A stretch of DNA of 64,000 nucleotides from Bradyrhizobium amphicarpaeae (GTDB taxonomy: Bacteria; Pseudomonadota; Alphaproteobacteria; Rhizobiales; Xanthobacteraceae): positions 434,001 to 498,000 of the forward strand of contig NZ_CP029426.2 in assembly GCF_002266435.3 (NCBI RefSeq), written 5' to 3'. The notes under the pieces were generated by a model that was not told the DNA's origin, searched no databases, and saw only the letters and a list, made by a program, of their open reading frames with translations. Shown here piece by piece: positions 8,889 to 16,086 of this stretch. Position 1 is the stretch's first letter; every line of letters begins with the position of its first letter. The position numbers and the translations under genes are program-made.

Positions 8889-10097
8889 CTGTCCCATCAC
8901 CGTCCGCGTCAGCGCGCCCTTGGCGAACTTCTTCAGCGGCATCGGCTTGCCGAACAGGAAGCCCTGCACGAGGTCGAAGCCGAGCTCGTTGGCGGCGACG
9001 AGGTCGGCCCGGCTCTCCACCCCCTGCGCCACGCTGCGCGCGCCAAAGCCCTGCGCCAGCTCGACGATGTGGCGGCACACCGTGCGCTTCAGCCGGTCGC
9101 TGCCGCTGCCGGTGACGAATTGCCGGTCGGCCTTCAGCTTGACGAAGGGAATCCTGTCCTTGTCCATCAGCGCCGGCCAGTTGGCGCCGAGATTGTCGAT
9201 CGACAGGCCGATATTGTGCAGCCCGACCTCGCGCGCGACCTCGGTGAGGTGGTCGAGATCGAGGATCGCCTCCTCGCTGTCGATCTCCACCGTCAGCCCG
9301 CCGAAGGCCGGATGCGTCGGCATCCGGCGGCAGAGATCGCGCACCGCCTGCGGCTCCTTCAGATAGGACGCGGGCAGGTTGATCGAGAGGTCGACCGGGG
9401 TCTGCCGCTCCAGCAGGTAATGCCAGTCCTGCATGGCGCGCTCGATCACGAATTCGGAGAGCGCACGCAGATGCGGATCGCTCTCCTCGGGAATGAAATA
9501 GGCCGGCGGCACCACGCCCCAGGTCGGGTGCCGCATCCGCACCAGCGCCTCGGCGCCGCTGCGCACCAGCGTGCGCGCGTCGATCTTGGGCTGGTACCAG
9601 AGCTCGAGCCAGCCGGCATGCAGGGCCTCGCCGACATGCACGGCCGGGCTCGGCGCCGGCTCCTCCGGCAGCAGCATCGCGACGCGCTCGCGCAGCGTCT
9701 CCGCCGCAAAGGGCGTGGTCAGCGGCGGCAGCATCGCAAGGCCATATTCCTCGCCGACCTGCCGCACCGCCCGGACGATGATCGATTCGCGCGCGCCGAC
9801 GGCGAGCACCTTGCCGGCGAACGCCTCGCGCACCAGCACTTCCAAAAATTTCCCCGGCTCGATGCCGTCGGCGGCGACGCCGAGCAGGATCAGGTCCGGC
9901 AATCCGGTGGCGAGCACGGTCTGCAGTTCGTCGGAGCTGGCGCATTCGCATGTGACGAAGCCGAGATCCTCCAGCACCTCGATGAGGAACGCGCGCAGAT
10001 GCCGCTTGCTGTCGGCCACGCAGGCGCGCGGCGTCACCTTTCGCCGTCCGAAGGTCACAGGCCTTCGTTCGACGAGTTCAACCATCCCATCGTCCAT
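8883..10097 (-). CDS. Degenerate receiver-EAL domain protein
   Basis: Residues about 24-145 have the length and pattern of a response-regulator receiver, and 155-395 are an EAL (c-di-GMP phosphodiesterase) domain. In the receiver, the usual phospho-acceptor aspartate is Gly73 (DLILLGVAADG). In the EAL domain the EAL glutamate is kept (GAEALVR), but the DDFGTG metal motif reads IDNLGAN and the EGVE glutamate is Gln358 (AQGVES). Both ancestral activities are probably lost, leaving a c-di-GMP or protein-binding role. Start: ATG 10097, immediately preceded by an in-frame GTG (10100). It is monocistronic and convergent with the EamA gene. Confidence 0.8.
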   Translation of the reverse strand: MDDGMVELVERRPVTFGRRKVTPRACVADSKRHLRAFLIEVLEDLGFVTCECASSDELQTVLATGLPDLILLGVAADGIEPGKFLEVLVREAFAGKVLAVGARESIIVRAVRQVGEEYGLAMLPPLTTPFAAETLRERVAMLLPEEPAPSPAVHVGEALHAGWLELWYQPKIDARTLVRSGAEALVRMRHPTWGVVPPAYFIPEESDPHLRALSEFVIERAMQDWHYLLERQTPVDLSINLPASYLKEPQAVRDLCRRMPTHPAFGGLTVEIDSEEAILDLDHLTEVAREVGLHNIGLSIDNLGANWPALMDKDRIPFVKLKADRQFVTGSGSDRLKRTVCRHIVELAQGFGARSVAQGVESRADLVAANELGFDLVQGFLFGKPMPLKKFAKGALTRTVMGQA

Positions 10098-10261
10098 CAC
10101 TATACCACTCCCGTTCCGTGACGTTTCTTAAACGGCGGGCACGGGTTCAAATAAGGAGAGTTTCAGGTCTTCACTGGATTATCTGGGTAACCTTAAACCC
10201 TCCAATTCGCGCTAAGCTTTCGACAAACGCCGTCTGCCGCCGAACCGGGATCACGCAGAGT

Positions 10262-10435
10262 GTGAAGCGCATCACACGCGCCTTGCTGCAGCTGCGCTAT
10301 TGCTCGGCACAGCGGTGGTGGGCTGTGTCGAGGATTACGACGATGACGATGCGGCGAATGATGGCGTGGTGGTTCAGGGTGGTGATGTCGGGGCGATTTC
10401 TCGATCGCTTCCTGTGCCTGCCGCGCGCGCCCTAG
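10262..10435 (+). pseudogene. Possible frameshifted small lipoprotein
   Basis: GTG 10262 opens a lipoprotein-like leader (VKRITRALL) that then loses its frame. From 10282 the next frame continues naturally as LAAAALLLGTAVVGC, a hydrophobic segment ending in a lipobox cysteine, followed by an acidic VEDYDDDD stretch. One base gained or lost near 10281 would join them. The product would be a short outer-membrane lipoprotein of unknown role. The downstream end is unclear, since the frame runs into a repeat and the 3' end of the opposite gene. The remaining sequence between 10098 and 10475 shows no other gene. Confidence 0.35.
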
Positions 10436-10456
10436 AGCATGATCCGGAAAAATGCG
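10433..10456. repeat. Half of a rhizobial intergenic repeat (GCATGATCCGGAAAA type)
   Basis: The string AGAGCATGATCCGGAAAA (10435-10452) is the well-known arm of a palindromic intergenic repeat common in Bradyrhizobium, Rhodopseudomonas and related genomes. The opposite arm is not visible here, so this is a partial copy. Confidence 0.5.
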
Positions 10457-10475
10457 CGGCGGTCGAAGCGCGCGC

Positions 10476-11639
10476 TCAGGTCTGCCCGATCAATTTGCGA
10501 AACGCCGCGGCGCCTTCCTGCACCGCGTCGCGGCCCTTCCAGGCCAGATAGGTCAGCTTGCCGCCGAGCGTGTCGTGGCTGCGCAGCCGGCGCGAGCCGA
10601 GGATGTGGCCGACGTTGGACGGGAAGCGGGCCACCTCGGCGGACACCAGCGCCGCGATCGCGTCCATCAATTGCTGCAGCCGGATTCCCCATTCGTGACC
10701 CTCGATGCCGTCGATGCGCACCTTGAGGGAATATTCGGTGTCGTAGATCTCGGCGAGCAGGTCGCGGGCGACCAGCACCCGGTTGTGACGGAGCGCGATC
10801 CGAAGCGCGAGGCGCTTGTCGTCGAGCCGGTCGAGCACCATGTGGACGACGCAGGCATAGGGCGTGGCAGCGATATCAGCGGCGCTCTTGCTCGCGGCGG
10901 CCTTGGTGGCGAGACGCGACAATTGCCAGGGCGTGGCCAGGCGCCGCGCCACCAGTGCCAGCGCGAAAGGAAGCGCCTCGGCATTCGCCTTGCCGAAGGC
11001 GTCGAGCTGCGCCGTGATCTGGGCAACCCGGCCGTCGTCGAACTTCGCGATCTTCTCGGGCAGTTTTTCGTTGAATTTCGTCAGCACGTTGCCGGCGCGC
11101 AGCACGTGCTGCATCTTCCTGACGTCGTCGAAGGCGGTGCGCGAGGCCGTGTATTGCGCGAGCTTGCCGCGCGCGAACTCGGTGCTCTCCGCTGATGCGA
11201 AGGTGCTCTCGAGCACCTTGACGACCTTGGTCTGGAACGTCGAGGCGATCTTCAGGACTTCCTTCGGATTGTTGGCGGCAACCTGGTCATTGATCGCCTT
11301 GATGTAGTCGCGAGCCATGGTCGGCAGCAGGTCGCGGCAGATCCATTCCCAGATCGGCGTGAGGGTGTTGCGCGAGATCCGCCCCATGTTGGGGTGCTCG
11401 GGCGCGCCGTCGATCAGGAACAATTCGAGCGGGGCGAAGAAATAGCGCGAAGGGCTCGTGGCGCGCGCCTGGGTCGATCCGTCCTTGCGAAACTCGGCGC
11501 GCAGGCGCGACTGGATCTCGGGCGAGCCGGGCATGTCGATGCCGCACAGTTCGAGCCGCTCGAGTTCACTGAGCAGACAGCTGCGCGACAGCGGCGTCAG
11601 CCTCTGCAGGAATTCGGACAGCCGATCGATCTCGTCCAT
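10476..11639 (-). CDS. Conserved hypothetical protein, 387 aa
   Basis: I do not recognise a functional family. The protein is soluble, helix-rich and without a signal peptide. Residues about 60-110 contain RYFFAPLELFLIDG and a Trp-rich TPIWEWICRDLLP segment; the middle is basic and helical. High GC at third positions supports coding on the minus strand. ATG 11639 is chosen because upstream in-frame sequence looks non-coding. It stands alone, with a long promoter-containing gap upstream shared with the divergent LuxR-type gene. Confidence 0.75.
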   Translation of the reverse strand: MDEIDRLSEFLQRLTPLSRSCLLSELERLELCGIDMPGSPEIQSRLRAEFRKDGSTQARATSPSRYFFAPLELFLIDGAPEHPNMGRISRNTLTPIWEWICRDLLPTMARDYIKAINDQVAANNPKEVLKIASTFQTKVVKVLESTFASAESTEFARGKLAQYTASRTAFDDVRKMQHVLRAGNVLTKFNEKLPEKIAKFDDGRVAQITAQLDAFGKANAEALPFALALVARRLATPWQLSRLATKAAASKSAADIAATPYACVVHMVLDRLDDKRLALRIALRHNRVLVARDLLAEIYDTEYSLKVRIDGIEGHEWGIRLQQLMDAIAALVSAEVARFPSNVGHILGSRRLRSHDTLGGKLTYLAWKGRDAVQEGAAAFRKLIGQT

Positions 11640-11975
11640 TGCACGCAATCTATTGCAGCGTTTCCCGCAGGCGTGCGGGCCCAATGCGTGGAGGCATTTG
11701 CGCGCTCTCAACTTCCCCTAAGAGAAGCAAGTCGCCGTTAATTAATCCGTAAAAAACCCCGGGGCGGCGCGGGACGAAGGCCGCCGTTAAGGACAATGTG
11801 GCCGTCTGCCCAAGTTTTTGGCGAAAAACTCAACCCCTGCATGGTCGGGCGCCGCGCGACGCAAGCACAAATTGTGCCGGTATCGCGACTTCAACGCAAA
11901 ACCGACAAAATCACCGTAGTCTTACGGAGCAAAAAGTTAACCACAGACCGCTCCCGGTTCCGCTAAACGAGTGAC
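11640..11975. other. Divergent intergenic region, 336 bp
   Basis: This gap separates the divergent genes starting at 11639 (minus) and 11976 (plus) and must hold both promoters. It contains an AT-rich stretch (TTAATTAATCCGTAAAAAA near 11738). Bases 11971-11985 form a small inverted repeat, GTGAC-ATGGG-GTCAC, that places the downstream ATG in its loop. I see no gene and no promoter good enough to call. Confidence 0.4.
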
Positions 11976-12599
11976 ATGGGGTCACAGAATGATACGGCCA
12001 CCGATTCGCGGCCGTCGGAATGGCACGAAGGCAGCACTGCTCCTCCTGACGAGCTCGATTTCGTCCGCCTGGGCGCTGCCCGGGCCAAGGCCGCCGACGA
12101 AATGGCCGCTGCCATCGCCCGCGAGCTCAACGGCCCCCTGACTGCCCTGCTGCTCTACATGGGCGAGATCAAGCATCACAGCGATCAACTCGCGCCCGTG
12201 ACCGGCGACCGTGCCTATTTGCAGCGGGTGGTCGAGAACGCGCTGGCACAAACCGAGCGCGTCTGCGGCCTGGTCAAGCAGCTGGCCGGCCCCCACAAGG
12301 GCGGCTTGTCGAAGCCGCCCGGCGCCGAGGACGCAGAATCGAAGACCGTCCGCGCCCAGCAGACCCAGCGCGTGCCGAGCGCCGAACTCCTCGGCCCGTC
12401 GGGTCAGAAGCGGCTGACCAAGCGCGAGCGCGAAGTGCTGAGACTGATCAGCGAAGGCTATTCGAACAAGCAGGGCGCGCTTCGGATGCAGATCAGTCCG
12501 CGCACGTTCGAGAGCCATCGCGCCGAGGCGATGCGCAAGCTTGGCGCGCGCAACACCGCGGATCTGGTCCGCGCGGCGCTGCTGCACCCGATCGACTGA
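11976..12599 (+). CDS. Fusion of a histidine-less kinase dimerisation segment and a LuxR DNA-binding domain
   Basis: Residues about 40-105 resemble the HisKA dimerisation helices of ligand-sensing kinases (AAAIARELNGPLTALLLYM), but the phospho-accepting histidine of the usual AHELNQPL motif is Arg49. Residues about 140-205 are a LuxR/FixJ-type helix-turn-helix (LTKREREVLRLISEGYSN, ISPRTFESHRAEAMRKLGARN). There is no ATPase or receiver domain. It is probably a DNA-binding protein using a kinase-derived dimer module, perhaps pairing with a real kinase. Monocistronic; the start codon lies in a small palindrome. Confidence 0.8.
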   Translation: MGSQNDTATDSRPSEWHEGSTAPPDELDFVRLGAARAKAADEMAAAIARELNGPLTALLLYMGEIKHHSDQLAPVTGDRAYLQRVVENALAQTERVCGLVKQLAGPHKGGLSKPPGAEDAESKTVRAQQTQRVPSAELLGPSGQKRLTKREREVLRLISEGYSNKQGALRMQISPRTFESHRAEAMRKLGARNTADLVRAALLHPID

Positions 12600-12681
12600 G
12601 GCTGCTGTGTCGCGTCGCCGGCAGGCGGTGCGGACGAGGCCCCGAGGGATCTCCCGGGACGTCTCAAAAACCCGATCGCGC

Positions 12682-12930
12682 TCAGAAATAGTCTTCGGCG
12701 AAGGGACGCGCGCGCGAGGCGGGACGCAGCGGCTTGATCTCTTCCTTCGGCCCGTTCGGGATGATCGTGATGGTCCAGCGGGGCGGCATGCTCGATTCCT
12801 GCTCCAGCACCGAACGCACGAAGCCGGTCACCGTGGACTCGCCAGCCTTCACCGTCGCCATCCGGCCGTTGAACTGTGCGATGCGGAAGCGGCGAACCTC
12901 TTTCTGGTCCGCAGTCTCGTAGGTGAACAT
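12682..12930 (-). CDS. Small conserved hypothetical protein, 82 aa
   Basis: This is an unrecognised soluble protein beginning MFTYETADQKEVRRF, with alternating strands and a TITIIPNGPKEEI segment. ATG 12930 is chosen because AGGAGG lies 7 nt upstream and sequence further upstream is not protein-like. The ribosome-binding site lies in the loop of a perfect hairpin that abuts the start codon (separate entry). It is convergent with the LuxR fusion gene. No function is proposed. Confidence 0.7.
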   Translation of the reverse strand: MFTYETADQKEVRRFRIAQFNGRMATVKAGESTVTGFVRSVLEQESSMPPRWTITIIPNGPKEEIKPLRPASRARPFAEDYF

Positions 12931-12951
12931 GGAAAACCCTCCTGGTTTTCC
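12931..12951 (-). promoter_or_regulatory. Hairpin presenting the Shine-Dalgarno sequence of the 82-aa gene
   Basis: Read on the minus strand, arms GGAAAACC and GGTTTTCC (8 bp, perfect) flank the 5-nt loop AGGAG, and the 3' arm ends directly at the ATG. The anti-SD-binding AGGAGG spans loop and stem. Ribosome entry would require melting of the 3' arm, as in an RNA thermometer or repressor-bound leader. A DNA-binding protein site is also possible. Confidence 0.5.
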
Positions 12952-13029
12952 GGGACTATCGCGACCTATGATTAGCCATCTGTGAAGATCCCAAGCCGTA
13001 GAAGTACGGCGGGGATGCACGTGGCTGCG

Positions 13030-13434
13030 CTAGCCCTGCGGCTCCTGCGCGCGCGCGGCGGCATAGGCGGCGTCCATCCGGTCCAGGAGATCGCGGAATT
13101 CGCCATCGCCGAGCTCCGCTGCGGACCTCTCCAGTCGCAGCGCCAGCGCCGCGAGCCTGACATAGCCGAACGTCCCAGCCGCGCTCTTCAGCGAATGCGC
13201 CTCGCGCGCGATTCTGGCGCGGTGCTGCGCCAGCGAGAGCGTGCGGAACGATTGCAGCCGCGCGCAGGTCTCGCTCCAGAACACTTCGCGCACTTCGCAG
13301 GCACCGTCCTCGCCGATCTCGCGCACCAGCGCTTCGTACGCGTGCGGCTCGCGCGCCGGCTCGGCCTCGATCGCCTTCTGCGCGGGCGCGACGGTGACTT
13401 CAAACATGGGCCTGCTGCCTTGATCACGGGTCAT
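13030..13434 (-). CDS. Histidine phosphotransfer (Hpt) domain protein
   Basis: Hpt proteins relay phosphate between receivers and kinases. The C-terminal two thirds form a helical bundle with the signature REAHSLKSAAGTFGYVRLA, where the histidine is the phosphorylation site. There is no kinase domain. The start is uncertain: ATG 13434 follows GGAGG at 13 nt, and ATG 13407 would give a protein 9 residues shorter. It lies among receivers and kinases on both sides but is not in an operon with any of them, so its partners are unknown. Confidence 0.8.
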   Translation of the reverse strand: MTRDQGSRPMFEVTVAPAQKAIEAEPAREPHAYEALVREIGEDGACEVREVFWSETCARLQSFRTLSLAQHRARIAREAHSLKSAAGTFGYVRLAALALRLERSAAELGDGEFRDLLDRMDAAYAAARAQEPQG

Positions 13435-13561
13435 TTGTCGCGCTGCACCTCCCGGCACGCGCGCTGCTCCGTGTCTACGGCATTCGAATTTCAGTTCCGG
13501 TAGCGGGACACGAGGTGTTTGCAGGCCGGCATTAGCCGGCGGTTTACCATGCGCGCGGCGG

Positions 13562-14269
13562 TCAGTGCGCGCCGAGCAACCGGTCGTACTGGGCCTTCAC
13601 GATGGCGTAGCATTCGCAAGCCGTCTGGCGCAGGCCCTCGAGGTTGGTGATCTGGATGTGCCCGCGGCTGTAATGGATGAAATCGGCCTGTTGCAGGGTG
13701 TTGGCGACCAGCGACACGCTGTTGCGCCGCGCGCCGATCATCTGCGCCATGGCCTCCTGGGTCAGCAGCAGCCGGTGGTCGCCGGAGAGGTCATGCGTTT
13801 GCAACAGGCAGCGTGACAGTCGCGACTCCACGGGATGGGCAGCATTGCAGCCTGCGGTCTGCTGGACCTGGGCGTAGACCGCCAGCCCGTGACGCGTCAG
13901 CAACGTGCGCAGGGTACCGCTCTGGTCGGCGGCGATCCGCAGCCGGTCGAGATCCATCACCGACGCGACGCCCGGAACCAGCACGACTGCGGTGTTCAGC
14001 GCGCAGGCATCGCCCGTTGCCGAGAACGCCCCGAGCAGGCTGCCGCGGCCGATCATGGCGACCTGCACATGCTCGCCCTTGGCGAGTTTCACCACCAGCG
14101 AGATGACGCCGCGGTGAGGAAAATAGGCGCGCTTCAGCACCTCGCCGGTCTCGACCAGCACCGCGTCGTGGGGCAGATCGACTGTTCGCAGATGCGAGCG
14201 GATGGATTCATAGTCGTCTGCCGACAGTGCGGACAGGAAGCCGTTGGCCGGGCGCACCATCGTTTCCAA
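13562..14269 (-). CDS. Crp/Fnr-family transcriptional regulator
   Basis: The N-terminal cyclic-nucleotide-like beta barrel (about 20-140, including KGEHVQVAMIGRGSLLGAF) is followed by a winged helix (about 150-225, LTQEAMAQMIGARRNSVSLV). No FNR-type cysteine cluster is evident, so the signal is not predicted. A TTG start (14269) has GGAGG 5 nt upstream. An in-frame ATG at 14260 is the alternative. A deleted paralogue lies directly upstream on the same strand, showing a local duplication. Confidence 0.87.
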   Translation of the reverse strand: METMVRPANGFLSALSADDYESIRSHLRTVDLPHDAVLVETGEVLKRAYFPHRGVISLVVKLAKGEHVQVAMIGRGSLLGAFSATGDACALNTAVVLVPGVASVMDLDRLRIAADQSGTLRTLLTRHGLAVYAQVQQTAGCNAAHPVESRLSRCLLQTHDLSGDHRLLLTQEAMAQMIGARRNSVSLVANTLQQADFIHYSRGHIQITNLEGLRQTACECYAIVKAQYDRLLGAH

Positions 14270-14445
14270 AGCTGCCTCCGTTCCCGCATCAGCAATGAGC
14301 GACCGGCGACATCACCCTGCGCCGTCGTAGGCTCCATCATCTTCGTGCCGGGATATATTGGCAATTGGGACAAGTTGTCCGACCACCGCGCCCCCCTGCC
14401 AGGCTGCGTGCACGCCGGCATACAGCCGATTGCGCCGAGCCGTCG

Positions 14446-14743
14446 TCACGGCTCCGCTCCCGCCAGCCGCAGGTGGTAGGCGTTCACGGCCGAATAGCAG
14501 TCGCAGGATGTCGTCTCTAGCGCTTGACGATCGACGATTCCGATCCGGCCATGGCTGTGGTGAATGATGCCGGCCCGCTGCAGCGCATGCGCGACAAGAG
14601 AGACGGCATTGCGCCGTGCGCCCAACATCTGCGCCAGCGCCTCTGACCATTTCGACTGCCGCGAGATGCGGAGGCAGCAGATCGAGGCCTGCCGCGTCGA
14701 GCATTCGCAGCATTTGGTTGGACGGGCGGCCACTCGCGGTCAT
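14446..14743 (-). pseudogene. Internally deleted, frameshifted Crp/Fnr-family regulator
   Basis: From ATG 14743 the first 33 codons read like a Crp-type N-terminus (GRPSNQMLRMLDAAGLDLL, PPHLAAVEMV). The frame then changes, and near 14645 it resumes as the winged-helix part ALAQMLGARRNAVSLVAHAL, running to a normal C-terminus ending at 14446. The cyclic-nucleotide-binding barrel (roughly 110-130 residues) is missing. The helix-turn-helix closely matches that of the intact neighbour. It is best explained as a decayed tandem duplicate. Confidence 0.7.
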
Positions 14744-15176
14744 CGAAGGTCAATCCAGCGTGTGCGATGCTCGATCGGGTGCGAAGCCCGTTCGTCATCT
14801 AGTTGTGCAGCGATAAAAACGCATTGTAAAGGTTGCGTTGCTTCCATATACCTGCTGGGGGGCAGACAGGCTGCAGCATTTGCGGCGGAAATAAGAACGG
14901 CGCGCTGATTCGCTCTTGAGCCGGTGCGGCGGTCCTGCAGGAGTTGTGCGGGAAAATCCGGCAAGGGGACTTTCATGAGCCCGAAGCATTGCATTCGCCC
15001 TGCGACCAGACGCCGCTCGATCCGTGCAGTCCGGTTCGTTGGATCAGCAATCACAGTCATCCAATGTTGCCATGGAGCCTGGCGTCGCATGGCCGCGAAT
15101 TTCGCGTCCATCTTCCCCGCGCCGCCAATGACTTTCGCGACCGCCCATCGTCCGACTGAAAGCAAAGGAGAAAGGC
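14744..15176 (+). other. Intergenic region, 433 bp
   Basis: This region separates the Crp remnant from the receiver gene. A reading frame from ATG 14974 (after AAGGGGAC) runs 74 codons through the start of the receiver gene; its residue content (many Arg, Cys, His) looks non-coding. The promoter of the 15177 gene should be here, but no box is clear enough to call. Confidence 0.35.
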
Positions 15177-15659
15177 GTGCCCCACGGTTCGATTATTGAA
15201 TCGCCGAAACGGGAAGCTCAAACGGGGACAGAAGGTCTGCGCCATATTCTCGTTGTCGACGATGACCCGATGGTGTGCATGGCCATCGAAGTCTATCTCC
15301 AGCGCAACAACTTTCGGGTGACGATTGCCGAGGGAGGTGAAGCCGGACTGCGCGCTCTCGAACACCAGCAATTCGATCTGATGATCATCGATATCTTCAT
15401 GCCGCACATGCGCGGGTTCGAATCGATCCGGATCTTCCACGAGCTGGCGCCGGTCATTCCGCTGATCGCGATGTCCGGCTACGCCTTTGCGAATCTGAAT
15501 TCGCCTGCACCCGATTTCCTCCGGATGGCGCTTGAGCTCGGCGCCGCACGCTGTCTGCGCAAGCCGTTCACGCCGCACGCGCTGCTCGCCGCCATCAACG
15601 ATTGCCTGGCCGAGCATCGACCCGACGACGACCTCGCCTCGGTCTCGCGATTGGGTTAG
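15177..15659 (+). CDS. Stand-alone response-regulator receiver
   Basis: This is a single receiver domain (about 22-145). The acidic pocket is in LVVDDDP, the phospho-acceptor Asp in MIIDIFMPHMRG, Thr/Ser in IAMSGYA and the conserved Lys in CLRKPFTP. There is no output domain, so it acts by protein contact or as a phosphate sink. GTG 15177 follows AAAGGAG at about 7-8 nt. Its C-terminal half, with PAPDFLRMALELGAARCLRK, is strikingly like the receiver at 26502-26915, so the two are paralogues. Confidence 0.87.
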   Translation: MPHGSIIESPKREAQTGTEGLRHILVVDDDPMVCMAIEVYLQRNNFRVTIAEGGEAGLRALEHQQFDLMIIDIFMPHMRGFESIRIFHELAPVIPLIAMSGYAFANLNSPAPDFLRMALELGAARCLRKPFTPHALLAAINDCLAEHRPDDDLASVSRLG

Positions 15660-16086
15660 CGCGGCGCGGCCCGCCATGGCCACGGGGTAACCGTTCGTTT
15701 ACCGCGTGTGCGGACCACGCAGGTCGCTGCGTCAACACGCACGAACCGGCGCGACTGCGCCTCAGGTTGCGGGCGGCTCGGTTCGATGCCCCGCAGGCCG
15801 ACCCTATCGTCCTTCACGAGCGGGGCTTTCCAGCGCGCCTGGCCCGCTGTTATCGGCCCGTTTACCTCATGCATCGCCGCCGTTGCGGCGTTGAGCCGGT
15901 TTTGCCGAAAGGCGCTACCGCACGCCGTCGAACCGCAAACTTCTCTTCAATATCCGTATTAGCACGGAGGATGAAATTAACGGGACTGTGAAAGGGGATG
16001 TCTAACGATCGAGAGTAGGGCTTCCGTCCATGCCAAAGGTGGCGTGGGCGTCGAGGTCCCAGGGTCAGGGCAGTAAGGCGTAGCTC
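15660..16086 (+). other. Intergenic region upstream of cheA, 427 bp
   Basis: No convincing gene is seen on either strand. The region should contain the chemotaxis operon promoter. AAGGGGATG at 15991-15999 begins a frame of only a few codons. No flagellar-type sigma promoter was recognised. Confidence 0.35.

Noticed and set aside
13450..13510. General stress (EcfG-type) promoter upstream of the Hpt gene
   Set aside because: GGAAC is present on the minus strand, but the spacing to the next CGT element is about 14 bp instead of 16-17 and the -10 element is incomplete.
14974..15199. Plus-strand frame with AAGGGGAC upstream before the receiver gene
   Set aside because: It overlaps the receiver start, and its composition with many Arg, Cys and His looks non-coding.
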